Positions 11,141 through 22,359 of a stretch of DNA of 64,000 nt are shown here, in pieces. The position numbers and the translations under genes were made by a program. The notes beneath the pieces are model-generated. The model made no database searches, was not told where the DNA came from, and worked only from the letters and a program-made list of their open reading frames with translations. Positions within the stretch are counted from its first letter, which is position 1. Each line of letters starts with the position of its first letter. Source of the stretch: Triticum aestivum (Eukaryota > Streptophyta > Magnoliopsida > Poales > Poaceae); contig NC_057814.1 in assembly GCF_018294505.1 (NCBI RefSeq), forward strand, positions 39,601,239 to 39,665,238, read 5' to 3'.

Positions 11141-12039
11141 ATATGTGATGCACTGCACCACACGAAGCTGGCTATATCCTTCACCGGTAGCTAGTTTGAT
11201 CTATCCTGACGGACAAGCTAACATACATAGCAGTAGTTGCTTTTTTTTATCATTCCCCCACCGGCCAGAGCACAACGTACACACACACACAGAGGAAATC
11301 TCTAGTTAGCTTTTTTTAAGTTTGTCCTCTAATTGGTTATTGGCCATAGGCTCGTGACAATCTCTTTTTTTCTTTGTTGATGCTTACGATCAATTCCATA
11401 ATTTACCAGTGTATAAGTATATAGCCCCTAGCCATGTCTACTTCCAGTCCTACTCGGACACACATATTCACATGTATTCTGCACGTACGCGTGGAATCAC
11501 GTTCAAGGGAACTTTAGCACTACTTTACAATGTACATGAAGAATCGGTTTACTCCAATTGACAAGTAAAGTACAGTGGCCTAGTTAGATCATGTGACAAA
11601 TCCTGTGACAAATTCACATCCTAGGCTTGATTCCTGGCCGAGCCAGCTTTTACTTCAATTGACTGCATGATTAAAGTATAGATATAGATAGTATATTTGT
11701 ACTGGTATGATGAACAAGAGCTTCCAGTTAATTACATAATATTGGTGATGTAGTTTTACTTGCTGTGTATGCTTGCTTAGTTGTCCATCGGGCCGCTCTC
11801 TTGTATCGTTTGAGTGCGCCAATTAGTTCGGCCAGCCTCTATGATTTATTATGTAGCTTCTGGAGTGCTTCTATCTATATTTGTGAAAAATTCGACCCAA
11901 CAAAAAAAAATGTTAATCAGTCCGCTCTCTCAAAGTTGAGTTTAGGCTGCTGCATATGAATGATTTTTTTTCTTAGTTTGGGTGCTAGGTACTGATAGAG
12001 TTGGTGTATCCATAGATGACTGTCGTGACACCAAGGGCG
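11141..12039. other. AT-rich CACTA interior without recognisable features
   Basis: It holds an (AC)n run at 11279-11291 and no supportable ORF; it appears to be non-coding sequence between the captured insert and the right subterminal repeats. Confidence 0.6.
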
Positions 12040-12555
12040 CGCCATGTGGCAGGGCTATGTCTACGGCAAAGCCGTCGGCATAGCCCTGCCGCCAGGAGGA
12101 ACCGGGGGATGACACGTGGCACGGCTATGTCTACGGCAAAGCCGTAGGCATAGCCCTGCCACCAGGAGGCACCAGGGAGTGCCACGTGCCAGAGGTATGC
12201 CGATGGCTCGGCCGTCGACATAGATTTCCACCTATGCTGACGGCCAAGCCGTCGGCATACCTCTGCCACGTGGCTTCCCGTGAATCGTCAGCGCTTTTGA
12301 CGGCACCGTCCGTTGCCGTTAGGTGAAAAACACTTCCGACGGCTAAACTATGCCGACGGCTAAACTATGCCGACGGCTGACGCCCGGCCGTCGGCATAGG
12401 CCCCTATGCCGACGGCTATACTACACCGACGGTCTGACAAGACTACGCTGACGTGATCTACGCCGACGGTCCTATGCCGACGGCAGCCGTAGGCATAGAT
12501 CTATGCTGACGGCAGAGGACCTATGCCGACGGCCCTGGGCCGTAGGCATAGGCCG
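12040..12555. repeat. Right CACTA subterminal repeats
   Basis: Many copies of TATGCCGACGGC/GCCGT[AC]GGCATAG in both orientations precede the terminus CCGGTAGTG. They include a doubled GGCTAAACTATGCCGAC near 12340 and two longer near-repeats (GCCACGTGGCA/GGCTATG… at 12040-12160). Confidence 0.85.
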
Positions 12556-12569
12556 CGAGTCCGGTAGTG

Positions 12570-13300
12570 TCGTCCCCGATTTAACAGGATCGCATTCCCC
12601 CATCGAACGGACGTTCTAGAGATGTATACCCCGATCGATCCCTAGTTTTGGCTACCAGCGATCTTCCACCCTCGTTACCGACCCTCGACCCGCTCGAACT
12701 AGGAACTTGGCCACTATGGTCCACCGCCGCCGACGAGCCTTGGCCATCGCCAACGCTCTGATTCGTCAAACCGTGTAATGCGCGTGCCTCGCCGCCACAG
12801 TTTTGTTGCTCTCCACACTCTCTTGTTGTAACACCGCATTCATGATCCGTGCATTGCCTTGCCGGAAGACTTGCATTTTTCCACAATTCATCCGTCGCTT
12901 GCTGGCTATTTCCGACAGAAGATAGCTGGCTCGACGCTACGGAATGGCAGGATTGAACTTTATCAGCCTGCAAGTTTGCTCAAAGAAAATGAAGTAAATG
13001 ATTGACTTTGAAAGGGTGCAGATTAATGATTGAGATTTGCGTTCGACCAATTCGCGACAGAATAAGCCGTGTGTTGTGTGCGGATGAACAGTACCGGTCC
13101 CTATTTTCAACCTTGTTTGACAAGCCTGTCTGTGTGTTCAACGCATTTGCCCCCACCCCACCCCCACACACAACAAAATTTTAAAAATAGGAAAAACCAC
13201 ATAATGTGAAAAAGGAAAAAAAGAGAGGTGAAAATGAAAGAAAAAGAAATGTAAAAAAGTAAAAGAAAGGAGACTGACAGGCAGAAAGAACACCAAGATA
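12570..13300. other. CACTA right flank, unassigned
   Basis: This should be the continuation of the 3' flank of the serine-rich protein-like gene. A 130-residue frame on the minus strand (12973-12581) has no recognisable domain. A C-rich/AC tract lies at 13152-13172. Confidence 0.4.
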
Positions 13301-13309
13301 AGTGGGCTA

Positions 13310-14210
13310 GACAAAGATGCATGAGGGATGCGCATTTCCCGCCTATTCGACATATTAAGTGTGAAATATGAATTGATGTAGCCCACCCCTCAACCAGCCC
13401 CAACCGATACGTCATGTCATCACCAAACCCAACAGAATCAAACAAGCTTTGTTTCTGGAATGGGAATAGAACAACCTTCATAATTTTTATTTAATGGGCA
13501 TCGTGCCTACAAAATTTTGGTTAAGAATAGTAGAATTCCAAATCTAGTTTGAGACGGTTCTATTGAATGATTATATGTTTCAAATTGATTTTTTTAAAGG
13601 AGGTTACATGTTGACAATTTCATTACACACTTGTCCATTTCAAATTGTTTTTTCTCACACGAATAAAAACAACTCAATTTCTGTAAGTAGCTTGCTTCGC
13701 TGTCTCTTTTCTGTTGTTTGAAGAAAGCATTCCCTGCCTCAGAGAAGAGAGATATGTGGCGGCAATAGATTGTAGCTAAAACTCATCATGCCTAGTTTGT
13801 ACACGTTTTAAATTAACTTAATACGGGCCTACCAATTACCCACAACAGTCATATAACTATGTCTCTGGATACAGTGGTAACGCAAACGCTCTAGAGAAGG
13901 GAAATAGAGTTTGGCCGCACAACCACCCGGGAAATGAATCTCCAGTGTGAGGTAACCTCAAGTTCATGAAGACTTGAGGATTTGTGCCTAACACAATTTT
14001 CCTAACATCTTCCAATCCCACAACATATTCATCAACACTCACAATCTAGGGCACACATTGTCGAAGTTATAGAGAGAGGAATGAGAAATGGTGATACTTG
14101 CAAGTGTTTTTAGTGGCATTTGTAAGATGAAATGTGTGGTTGGAGAAATGACATTTATAGTACCTGGGTAGTAGTAGTGGGCTGGTGCCACATGCTAGAG
14201 CATTGATCTA
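13310..14210. repeat. Duplicated segment, B-type copy A
   Basis: It matches, with many substitutions and indels, 38662-39300 (copy B) and 53780-54650 (copy C). Shared landmarks are GATATGTGG[CT]GGCAATAGATT, GGGCCTACCA…AACAGTCATATAACT, GGGAAATAGAGTTTGGC and GCCATTTATAGTACC. On the minus strand each copy has ACTATAAATG (TATA-like) followed by a short frame beginning near CACCATTTC, but all copies are broken by stops. The origin is unknown. Confidence 0.7.
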
Positions 14211-14411
14211 CGAATCAACAACAACAGCGGAGCCAGCGGAGACCAGGAGGGGCCATGGCTCCCCCAAAATTTAGAGATTTTTGAAGACCCTAGATTACTT
14301 CTGCAAATAGCTATGTGGCATCTTCTATAATCCTCTCCCGAAAACATTTTGGTGGGCCTTATACATCGCCCGCAACTGAAAGTTTTGTCATGCAAATAAA
14401 AAATTCTTCAA

Positions 14412-14710
14412 GAACATCTTCAAGGCAGACCCCAAAAATGGACATGGTATTTGTCCGCGGACTCCGTCCAACCACGGACACAATACAGGAGCCAGACGGA
14501 GCTCGAGGACAAAGCACATGGGTCATGAGGACATGTGGTTCAGCTCATAGTGGGCCAAGCGGATTCTCACATGGTGTTTCGACTCACACAAAACGGACAT
14601 GCGGACTAGTCCACGGACGTTAATCGGACCGTGTTGGATGACGAAAAGTGTCCAAACCGCTTGGTCCGTACCTTTTACTGGCACTTTGAGGGGCCATTTT
14701 GGAGATGCCC
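14412..14710. mobile_element. Short Harbinger-like MITE (about 299 bp)
   Basis: The right end reads TTTGGAGATGCCC and the left end GAACATCTTCAAGGCAGACCCC. These are imperfect inverted forms of the GGGCATCTCCAA-type terminus frequent in grasses. TCCGCGGACTCCGTCC- and GTCCACGGACG-like stretches are internal. The flanking triplets are CAA and TAA, so the target duplication is not exact. Confidence 0.5.
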
Positions 14711-14739
14711 TAAAGTACATAATTTTTGACATTTTTTCG

Positions 14740-14970
14740 AGAAACACGAACAGACTTAATAAATTCTAAACATTTTTTGAAACATCCAATTTTTATAAAT
14801 TTATACGTTTTTGCAAAAAAAGGAAAGAACAAAAAAAGAATAACGGAAAAGAAACACGAAAAAACTAATGGAAAAACGATAACATAAACAGAAAATAAAA
14901 GAAAAAAACAGGTTCAGAGAACATTCTAGAAGGTTCCCCAATTCCGTTAAAACCGAACAGGAACCTGTTA
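14740..14970. repeat. A-rich block ending in AGAACATTCTAGAAGGTTCCC
   Basis: The same block (poly-A tracts, then GAGAACATTCTAGAAGGTT and ATTCCGTTAAAAC) recurs at 20640-20785 and 43130-43385. It is a dispersed repeat of unknown class. Confidence 0.6.
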
Positions 14971-14999
14971 GTAGTAGTAGTAGTAGTGGTGATGTGCGG

Positions 15000-16560
15000 C
15001 ATCAACGGAGCGCAATGATGGTCGATGGGCGTCGCGATTTTGTTCCGTAGCGCACTAGGCTTTCACAGCTAGGTGTCCCTTCCTTGGATCGAGCAGAGCG
15101 AGCCCTGGAGCTGCTTGTTGCTCCGTGGTCACCAGTACGCACCGAAGGAATTACGTATTGAGCAAATGGTGGTAGCTTGGCACTGTGACGGAGCCATGGC
15201 TGCACCGTCCAATGTCCTGCCCTCCCCACCATGATGGCTGGACCGTATCAGTATGGGCCTGCTTTCTCCGTATCGTTTCATTCGCCCTGCTTACACGACC
15301 AAATATCTATGGTTATATGGGCGTACGCGATGCAATTTTTTCTCATACGTATAGCAACCCAACACCCATGGTCATTCATATCATCAAGGATATACAATTA
15401 ATATTCAACCAACATGTTATACTTGTGTGGGTGATGGCCTCCCACCTCTCCCTTATACATATACCGCCCCAACTTCACCAAAGTAGATAGCAAGCCAGTT
15501 GTTTTGTTCATATAGGCAATGGCCACACATGAACAAAGGGGGAGGTGAGAAAAATAACCTATGCAAACGGGAATTGGAGACATCAGGACATGAGCAGCAT
15601 TGGGTATTTAGCCACTCAGTCTTGTAAGTTTTTCATAGGTCGCAAGGCTCATATGTCCAACTGTTAATCGACTGTCAATGTTGAGGGATGCCTCGGCCTG
15701 ATCCTCCAAGATATTTCCTCTGCCAGTTGCATTCCGGGGGTGCATGACTGCGTTTGTAGCTCGTCGACTATGCGCATACATGTCACCGAATTCTTGTGCC
15801 CAAACGGCAGCAGCTCCCACTTGGCTGGGGATCTTGGTATTTGGGTGGATGCCGACTGCGGTGCTGAAGACCGTTTGAATGTGGTTCTCTTGCATCAAGA
15901 TGGGCTGATGCGGTTCCCTAGTGCTCATATGATGGCTACTATGAAAGTTGTCGCCTCAACATTCGCCCTTTGGCTCCGTTGTGACTTGTGAGAATGCCAA
16001 GTCCACCCCGGCGGATCTTCATTCACTCTTGCCCGACTTTTAGTGACCGAGGCGCTTCAGTTCAACAACTTAAAATTAGCAACTTCGAATCACTTGGTAC
16101 CGATAGAAGTTTTGAAATAGTCAATGAGAAAAGTGGTTCCTTGTCAACTAGTTAGAATTTATATTTTTGGCTATATGATATTGTCTACTGTGTTGGCTAC
16201 TACCACGAGCTAGGGCTTGATCAGCATGAGAATGTTATTAGTTAAGGTTTGAATGTAATAACGCTAGGCTTCGGCGAGTCGGCAAATGTCCCATCTTAAT
16301 CAAATGTGTTTCGATGATACAGTAACCTTTTAGTATATTATTTAACGAAGAAACTGGTAGAATTCATGTACCTTATCGTCTCGTGCAAGGAATTATCTTG
16401 CTTTGTTCATATACATAAAAATTTCACCAGATAATCATTGCTGCAACAGTGTTACTCTCTTAGCGTTAGATTTATTGTTTTGATGAAAGGCAACAAGTTT
16501 TGACAATCGGTTCTAAACATAGTTTTGTTTTGCGGGGTGGCTCTAAACACAGTTTTGATA
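15000..16560. repeat. Duplicated segment D, copy 1
   Basis: The segment is closely similar to 48500-49970 and less so to 18870-19660 and 20080-20640. On the minus strand copies 1 and 2 share one reading frame with the same residues (HxRNATGRGNI, then AEASL…LTVGH.SLATY..LTRLSG and a stop at 15608 in copy 1). The copy 1 frame (15928-15608) has 106 residues, while copy 2 has internal stops. This suggests an old coding exon, but I do not recognise the protein. Confidence 0.65.
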
Positions 16561-16589
16561 TGCTAGTATGGACAGCTATAAAATAATAT

Positions 16590-16830
16590 ATGTACGCCAC
16601 ACAGAATTTCAAAAGTCAAACTCACCCTACTTTGACTACATTTATAGAGGAAAAATATCTACATCTATAATATTAAGTAAATATCATTAGATACATCATT
16701 AAGCATACATTTATATTATATTTATTTAGTATTATTTTTGTTGATACTTTTCTCACTAAATTTGGTCAAACTAAACAATGTTTGACTTCTAAGAAATTTA
16801 ATGTGGACTATATATTTGAAGTAGTTTTCT
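16590..16830. mobile_element. Decayed Stowaway-like (Mariner) MITE remnant
   Basis: It contains AGTCAAACTCACCCTACTTTGAC and, inverted, TTTGGTCAAACTAAACAATGTTTGAC around an AT-rich core, resembling the inner part of Triticeae Stowaway elements. The CTCCCTCCGT termini and TA duplication are not preserved. Confidence 0.45.
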
Positions 16831-16856
16831 GAAAACTAGAATATTGGTCCGCGCCT

Positions 16857-18300
16857 GTGGCAGCCGAAATACTGCATATGCGTTGCCCCACCTATTTTGC
16901 GTTCTATTTGATGCAGGGGACACATTCACCAGCGGGCCGGCCCATTAACACAGTTATCCGCTCGATGTGGTTGTATTGCTGCATGTTCGCTCGTGCATCG
17001 GTTTTCTTTGGGTTTTTTTTTCTCTTTCTTCGTCTTCTATTGTTTTCCTCCGATTCCTTTGGTTTTTCACAGGGTTTTTTGGGTTTTCTTTATTCTTTGA
17101 TATAACTTCTGTTTTCTTTGTTTTCATCGGTTTTTTCTTTCGTTCTTTTTCTGGATTTTCCTTGGTTTCTTTTCATTCTTTGATATATTTTTTCTTGGTT
17201 TTCCTTCCATATAACTTTCGTTTTCCTTATTTTCTCATTTTACTATTTTAGTTTTAGTTTTTATTTGTTTATTTATCAGTTTTAACTATTTTCCCACTCC
17301 TTTTGCACTTGTTTCTATCTTTTTGTTTTCTTTTTTCTTTGGTTTCTTTTTCTATTTTGGTTTTCATTTTTCTTTGTTTCTTTTTGTTTTCATCCTATAC
17401 TTTTCATATATGTCAATAAAATTTATATAATACACGTTTAAATTTTTTTAGCAAAATTTTAACATTTTTTGAATACATGTTGAACATTTTTTCTGTAAAC
17501 ATTATAAACTTTTTTAGTGCTTGATTAAACCTTTTAAATAAAATATTAACATTTTTAAATAAATTATAAACATTGTTTATATACTCATTTTTAATATTTT
17601 CAAATGCTTGATTAACCTTTTTCAAATTCAATAGTAGCAATTTTTTCAGTGTTTGGTGAACATGTCTTCTGTCGCATTTATTAGTTTTCCAATGCTTCAT
17701 TAACAGTTTTTCAAATGCAAGGTTAATTTTTTTGGAATACATGGTAAACATTTTTCTATACACATTTAACATTTTCAAATGCTTAATTAACATTTTGCAA
17801 ATACAAGTTTAACTTTTTTTTCAATAGAATACAAGATTAACTGGTCAACATTTTTTCTACACACATTTATCAATTTTAAAGTGCTTATTAACATTTTTTA
17901 AATACATGCTTAACATTTTTTTGAATACATGGTCAACAATTCTTATAGATACATTTAATATTTTTTCAAATGCTTAATTAATTAATTATATTTTTTGTAT
18001 ACATCAAGAACATTTGTATATACATGTTTACATTATAAAACTTATACTTTTTATTTCTACTTTTTTCGATACTCATTGTACATTTTTTGTATACATCGGA
18101 AACATTTTTCTATACACATTTAATTTTTTTCAAATGCATGATTAAGATTTTTCAAAAATATATGTAAAGTATATATTTGAAATATATATTTCTAGAGTAT
18201 TTGTATGTATAAACAAAAGTAAAAAAAGAAATCAAAAAAGGAAAACAAACTGAAAAGAGAAGGCAGTTTACTCCCATGCGCCTGGGTCGGGCCAGTATGG
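16857..18300. repeat. T-rich plus AACATTTTT repeat element
   Basis: A GGGCCGGCCCATT boundary at 16936 is followed by a TTTC/TTTG-rich tract (16995-17400). Then come degenerate repeats of AACATTTTT[TG]AATACATG (17440-18130), and the block ends near GGGTCGGGCCAGT at 18285. This is the same architecture as 5000-5785 in reverse. It codes for nothing visible. Confidence 0.6.
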
Positions 18301-18869
18301 CGCTCGGTTCAGGCGAGGCTACTATTGAACTCGCATGGAGCGAGGTATAGCCGCGCCCCACTTTTACCACTGCAGTTGGTGCGCAACGCATCATGTAGTA
18401 GTATTTCTCCATGGATTCCTTCCTTGGGACATCCATCCAAGGGCATGGAATAGCAAAGCATGCCTGCAAGCCAAGCTTGTTTCTCAGGCACAAGTAACTG
18501 ACGGATTGTTGGCCTTGTAGATTTTGATGATGAAGATTTTATTTGTCCATTTCCGTGCGTAGTGCTTCCTCAAACATATCAATTTCGCTGAATTTTTGTG
18601 GCTAGCAGTTCATTCTCCGTTAATATTTGTAGAGCCATTGCACATATAGCAGTTCTTTCTCCGTGAAGATTTGTAGGAGTCGTTGCAGAAATGTACTAGC
18701 AACCACACAACATCATCTATCCAGGTGTGGCCATGAAATGGACATTGCTCCATGTGCACTCTCCACAAATGAAATGATTTCACCAGTGCCCTCGCTCCTA
18801 CATAAGCTTGTCATGGCGATAGCCTTTTATCACGGGGATAACTGATGTGAATGAGAAGATTGGTGTGTT

Positions 18870-19660
18870 CTGTGCAGTGCAATGATGGTTGATGGGCGTT
18901 TGCTCCATAGCGCACTAGACTTTGAGCTAGGTATCATTGCATCAAGCGCTGGTGCTTCTACTACATAGTCGAGAATACACATGTAAATATTGAGCTCCAA
19001 ATAGTAATGGTAGGTTGGCGCTATGAAGGAGCCATGACTACCCATGTCAACACGGATGTGTGCAGTGTGTGTAGTTTGGATCCATGTAGTTTTCTTTTTG
19101 AAACAATTGGATCCATGTAGTTGCATGTCCTGCTCCACCACAACGATAGGGGGACCGTATGGGCTGGACCTAGGTTGCTTTCTCTGTATCACTCACTCTG
19201 CTTACAAGACCTACTAGAACAAAGTACCCGTCTCTAAAAAGGAACAAGTAACCTATGATATAGGAGGAATAGAGCCATTTGGCGTGTCACAATGAAATTT
19301 TCATCACAGTTTTATCGGGCTAAGGTTTGCCTTTCATGAAGACTACACGTTTACCAACAAGTACATTGGGGGCTTCCTATGTACATCAACCCAATACCTA
19401 TAATCATTCAGACCATAGATGCATAATGAATATTCAACTAACATGCTACACTTGTGCGAATATGGTCTCCGTCCTCTCTCCTCTATCCTATACATATACC
19501 ACCCTATCTATCTTCACCTAACTAGATAGTTGGCCAAGTTGTTCATTCATATAGGCAACAAGCACACATGGATGAAGGGGAACATGCGAGAAGAATGGAG
19601 AGATAAGAACATGGGAATTAGAGACATCAGAACATTAGCATATCCGAACATTAGCATATT
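18870..19660. repeat. Duplicated segment D, copy 3 (diverged)
   Basis: GCAATGATGGTTGATGGGCGT, TAGCGCACTAGACTTTGAGCTAGGT and the later TATAGGCAAC…CACACATG and ACATCAGAACATTAGCA landmarks match segment D copy 1 in order. A minus-strand frame 19901-19668 of 77 residues lies at its right end and is unrecognised. Confidence 0.55.
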
Positions 19661-20079
19661 GAGGAAGTTACTTACGGCTTAGACCTGTCGGAAACAAAAT
19701 AAGTGCATCTGATGTTCCATGTGTCCTTGTTACGGAAGGTTTTGAAGCCCAATTGTTAGGTATTACCTTATCTACCTTCACCTGCCGCATACTTGCAGGT
19801 TTCTGAAAAGTGAGTTGCGGCGACGAGTCAATCATCCATGTGTTGCAGTGGCGCGATGGCCCTATCGAGCTCACTAGTGCAAGGCAGATCAACGCGTCCA
19901 TAGGACATATGAAGCACTTGAACCGTGCATGTGTTGTGTGCCAAATCCCCGAAAAAACATGTCACTCTCATTTTCAGATACAGGACCTACTAATACCAGG
20001 TAACCTATGATTTGATCATATGGGGTACCAATAGTATGCAAATCTATGATTTGATCATATGGGGGTACAAATAGTATAC

Positions 20080-20640
20080 TACGACGCGATTTTCATCAAG
20101 TTATGTAGGGTTAAAGTGTGCCTTCCAGAAATACTACATGCTTACCAACCAACACATCAAGGGCCTACTATGTAAGTAGCAACACAATACCCATATCCAT
20201 ATAGGAAACAACCACACATGAACAATGGGAAGATGAGAAAAGAATGAAGATATTAGAGGTAATGACATACACATGGGAATAATAGACATCAAAACATTAG
20301 CAATCTTTACATTCAATCTTGTAAGTTCTACATGGGCCGCATTAATGACACATGCCTCTGAGTGCTCCCAACCTAACCATGTTTGATATACACTAGTTGG
20401 ACTACGAGAACGGTTGGTGTACCGTCATAGCTCTCCAATGATAGGCAAGCATGTGTCTGAATTCTCCCGTCCAAGCATCACCACCACCTACTTAACAAGG
20501 CGTCTTGGTAGATCAGGTGGGCAGTGATGTGTCATCATGGCGAATACAATGCCAATGTGGTTCTCTTGCATCAAGAACTCATAAACCCTTCGCTAATGCG
20601 CTAGTGTGGTTCTTTAGTGGTAATGGGCTAGCTATATAGA
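20080..20640. repeat. Duplicated segment D, copy 4 (partial, diverged)
   Basis: The TATAGGAAACAACCACACATG, GAGGTAATG…CATCAAAACATTAG, CTTGTAAGTT and TGTGGTTCTCTTGCATCAAGA landmarks follow the order of the other D copies. Confidence 0.55.
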
Positions 20641-21309
20641 AAGTTTGTAGTGAAAAAACGACAACATGAATGGAAAATAAAAGAGAAAGAAACAGAAAAA
20701 ACAGGTCTAGAGAACATTCTAGAAGGTTTCCAATTCCGTTAAAACCAAACAGGAACCTGGTAGAAGGTTCCCAAAACCGAACGCACACTAGTAGAAAACA
20801 GGGCTTTGGTTCGGCCAGAAAAGAGCATTAATCCCGGTTGCATTACGAACCGGGACTAATGTGAGAATTGGTCCCGGTTCGAGCGGCTAGCGCACCGTAC
20901 AGGCATTAGTCCCGGTTCAAATGAGACCTTTAGTCCTGGTTGGTGCCACGAACCGGTACTAAAGGTCCTACTTTCAAACTCTACCCCCCCTATCACCTTT
21001 TCAGTTTTGTAAAAAGCAAAAGAAAATGATAAAAACTTCAAAAATTAAAATCCTTCCAGATGTAGTTATGTTACTACATGTACTAGTTAGGAAAATTTAA
21101 AAACTTAAATTTGGACATGTTTTGCAAAAAGTGTAGCGAAAATGTAAAACGGCTATAACTTTTGAATACGATATCAGAAAAAACGTATAATATATCAAAA
21201 TGTTCAGCACGAAAATCCGCATCCTGTTTGCAAATTTTTAGAATCCTCAAATTCTAAAAGGAAAAAATAGTTATGCTCAAATTTCAATTTTTTTTAATTT
21301 TTGTTAAAT

Positions 21310-21555
21310 CTGATCAAACTATGGTCAAACTACTTATTCAAGAAGTATTAATGTTACTAAATAATTATTTCAGTTTTTTGAATTTTGGTCAAATCTGGTC
21401 AAACTGTGGTCAAACAATGGTCAAACTAATTATTCAAGAAATATTAGTGTTACTAAATAATTATTTCAGTTTTTTTGAATTTTGGTCAAATCTGGTCAAA
21501 CTATGGTCAAACTACTTATTCAAGAAATATTAGTGTTACTAAATAATTATTGTTT
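21310..21555 (+). repeat. 86-96 bp tandem repeat in the CACTA remnant
   Basis: Three units each hold TGGTCAAACTA[CA]TTATTCAAGAA and TTACTAAATAATTATT, with the latter at 21354, 21450 and 21536. The units are nearly identical, so the expansion is younger than the surrounding element. Confidence 0.85.
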
Positions 21556-21691
21556 TTTAGAACAATAGTTTCAAACTCAAACAGTGAAATGTGTGACTTC
21601 ATGCTTAAGCTAAATTTCTGAGGGTTAATAGGATTGACATCTTACTATTGTCATGGAAACAACAAGTGCAGACTTGGAAACGAGGGAGAAT

Positions 21692-21770
21692 AGAACCCGG
21701 AAGTTAAGCATGCTCAGGCTGGAGTAGTGAGAGGATGGGTGACCGTCCGGGAAGTTAGATGATTTGGAAT
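21692..21770 (+). other. 5S rRNA-like block (3' two-thirds) inside the CACTA remnant
   Basis: AGAACCCGGAAGTTAAGCATGC, GAGTAGTGAGAGGATGGGTG and ACCGTCCGGGAAGT follow the order and spacing of plant 5S rRNA from about position 40 to 105, including the box A and box C regions of the internal Pol III promoter. The first 40 nt of 5S are not recognisable, so it is a derived sequence and not a functional 5S gene. Whether it still binds TFIIIA/TFIIIC is unknown. Confidence 0.8.
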
Positions 21771-22209
21771 GATGAGGGGTGATTAGAGATTAGAGGTTAA
21801 AATAATTCAGAAATTTGAAAATAAAAAAAAATCAAAAAATTTCCTTTAGTACCGGGGCATGACCTGATGAATAAAGCTTTGCTTTACCATAAAAGTAAAA
21901 CTAGCGTTATATAGGGATTTTCGTGAGTTATATAGCTAAATACAGTATATTTAGGAATAGACGATATATTTAGGTCGACGCGGTCGCTCAGCACGTCCAC
22001 ATCATGGCACGGCCGCGGCCCGCGTGGGACCAGCAGCAGCAGGAGGAAAAGAAGATAAAAACGCGCGAAACAGCGAGACGGTTGCAACGTCCACCACGCC
22101 ACCGCGTGCGTCACGAGCTCCCTCGCTCCTTCCTTCCCCCTCGCAGCCGCGTCCACCAATATTAATTCTGGTCTCCTCCAGCGCAGGCTTCCTCCATGCC
22201 ACCAAGCCG

Positions 22210-22217
22210 TATATAAG
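22210..22217 (+). promoter_or_regulatory. TATA box of the 93-aa gene
   Basis: TATATAAG lies 143 bp before the ATG at 22360. It is followed by a CT/CA-rich leader (CTTCACCAACCCCATCAAG), a standard plant core promoter layout. The decayed copy at 43.5 kb has lost this whole promoter. Confidence 0.7.
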
Positions 22218-22359
22218 CCGGGGCGCGTGGCCTTTCTCCCTTCACCAACCCCATCAAGAAACAACCCAAGCAAAGCCACCAATTGATTGAAGCAAAGTCA
22301 CAGAGCCTGCGTGCAAGAAAGCCTCGGCCACCGGAGCTGCTGCAGGTCTCCTATCGAGT

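Larger units (their letters stand above)
7304..12569. mobile_element. Complete non-autonomous CACTA (En/Spm, DTC) element
   Basis: The element starts CACTACCGGAATAACC and ends in CCGGTAGTG, the inverse terminus. It is 5266 bp long and flanked on both sides by the 3-bp duplication TCG (7301-7303 and 12570-12572), as expected for CACTA transposition. Both ends carry arrays of subterminal repeats based on TATGCCGACGGC and its complement (7325-7690 and 12040-12555). No transposase (TNP-D/TNP-A type) reading frame is visible inside. The interior is made of two tandem-repeat systems and a GC-rich gene-like insert. Mobilisation would need transposase from another copy. Confidence 0.93.
20786..21880 (+). 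mobile_element. CACTA element remnant (left end plus interior)
   Basis: It begins CACTAGTAGAAAACAGGGCTTTGGTTC and has subterminal GAACCGGGACTAAT and CCGGTTCAAATGAGACCTTTAGTCC repeats typical of a second CACTA family. The right terminus is not found; TTTAGTACCGG at 21845 is the last family-like motif, so the right boundary is approximate. No transposase is visible. An 86-96 bp tandem repeat and a 5S-rRNA-like block lie inside. Confidence 0.7.

Noticed and set aside
17413..17793. A 126-codon Lys/Asn-rich minus-strand frame
   Set aside because: It is read from an AACATTTTT repeat; the periodic composition explains the open frame.
21692..21770. A functional 5S rRNA gene
   Set aside because: The first 40 nt are missing and several paired positions differ; it is only 5S-derived.
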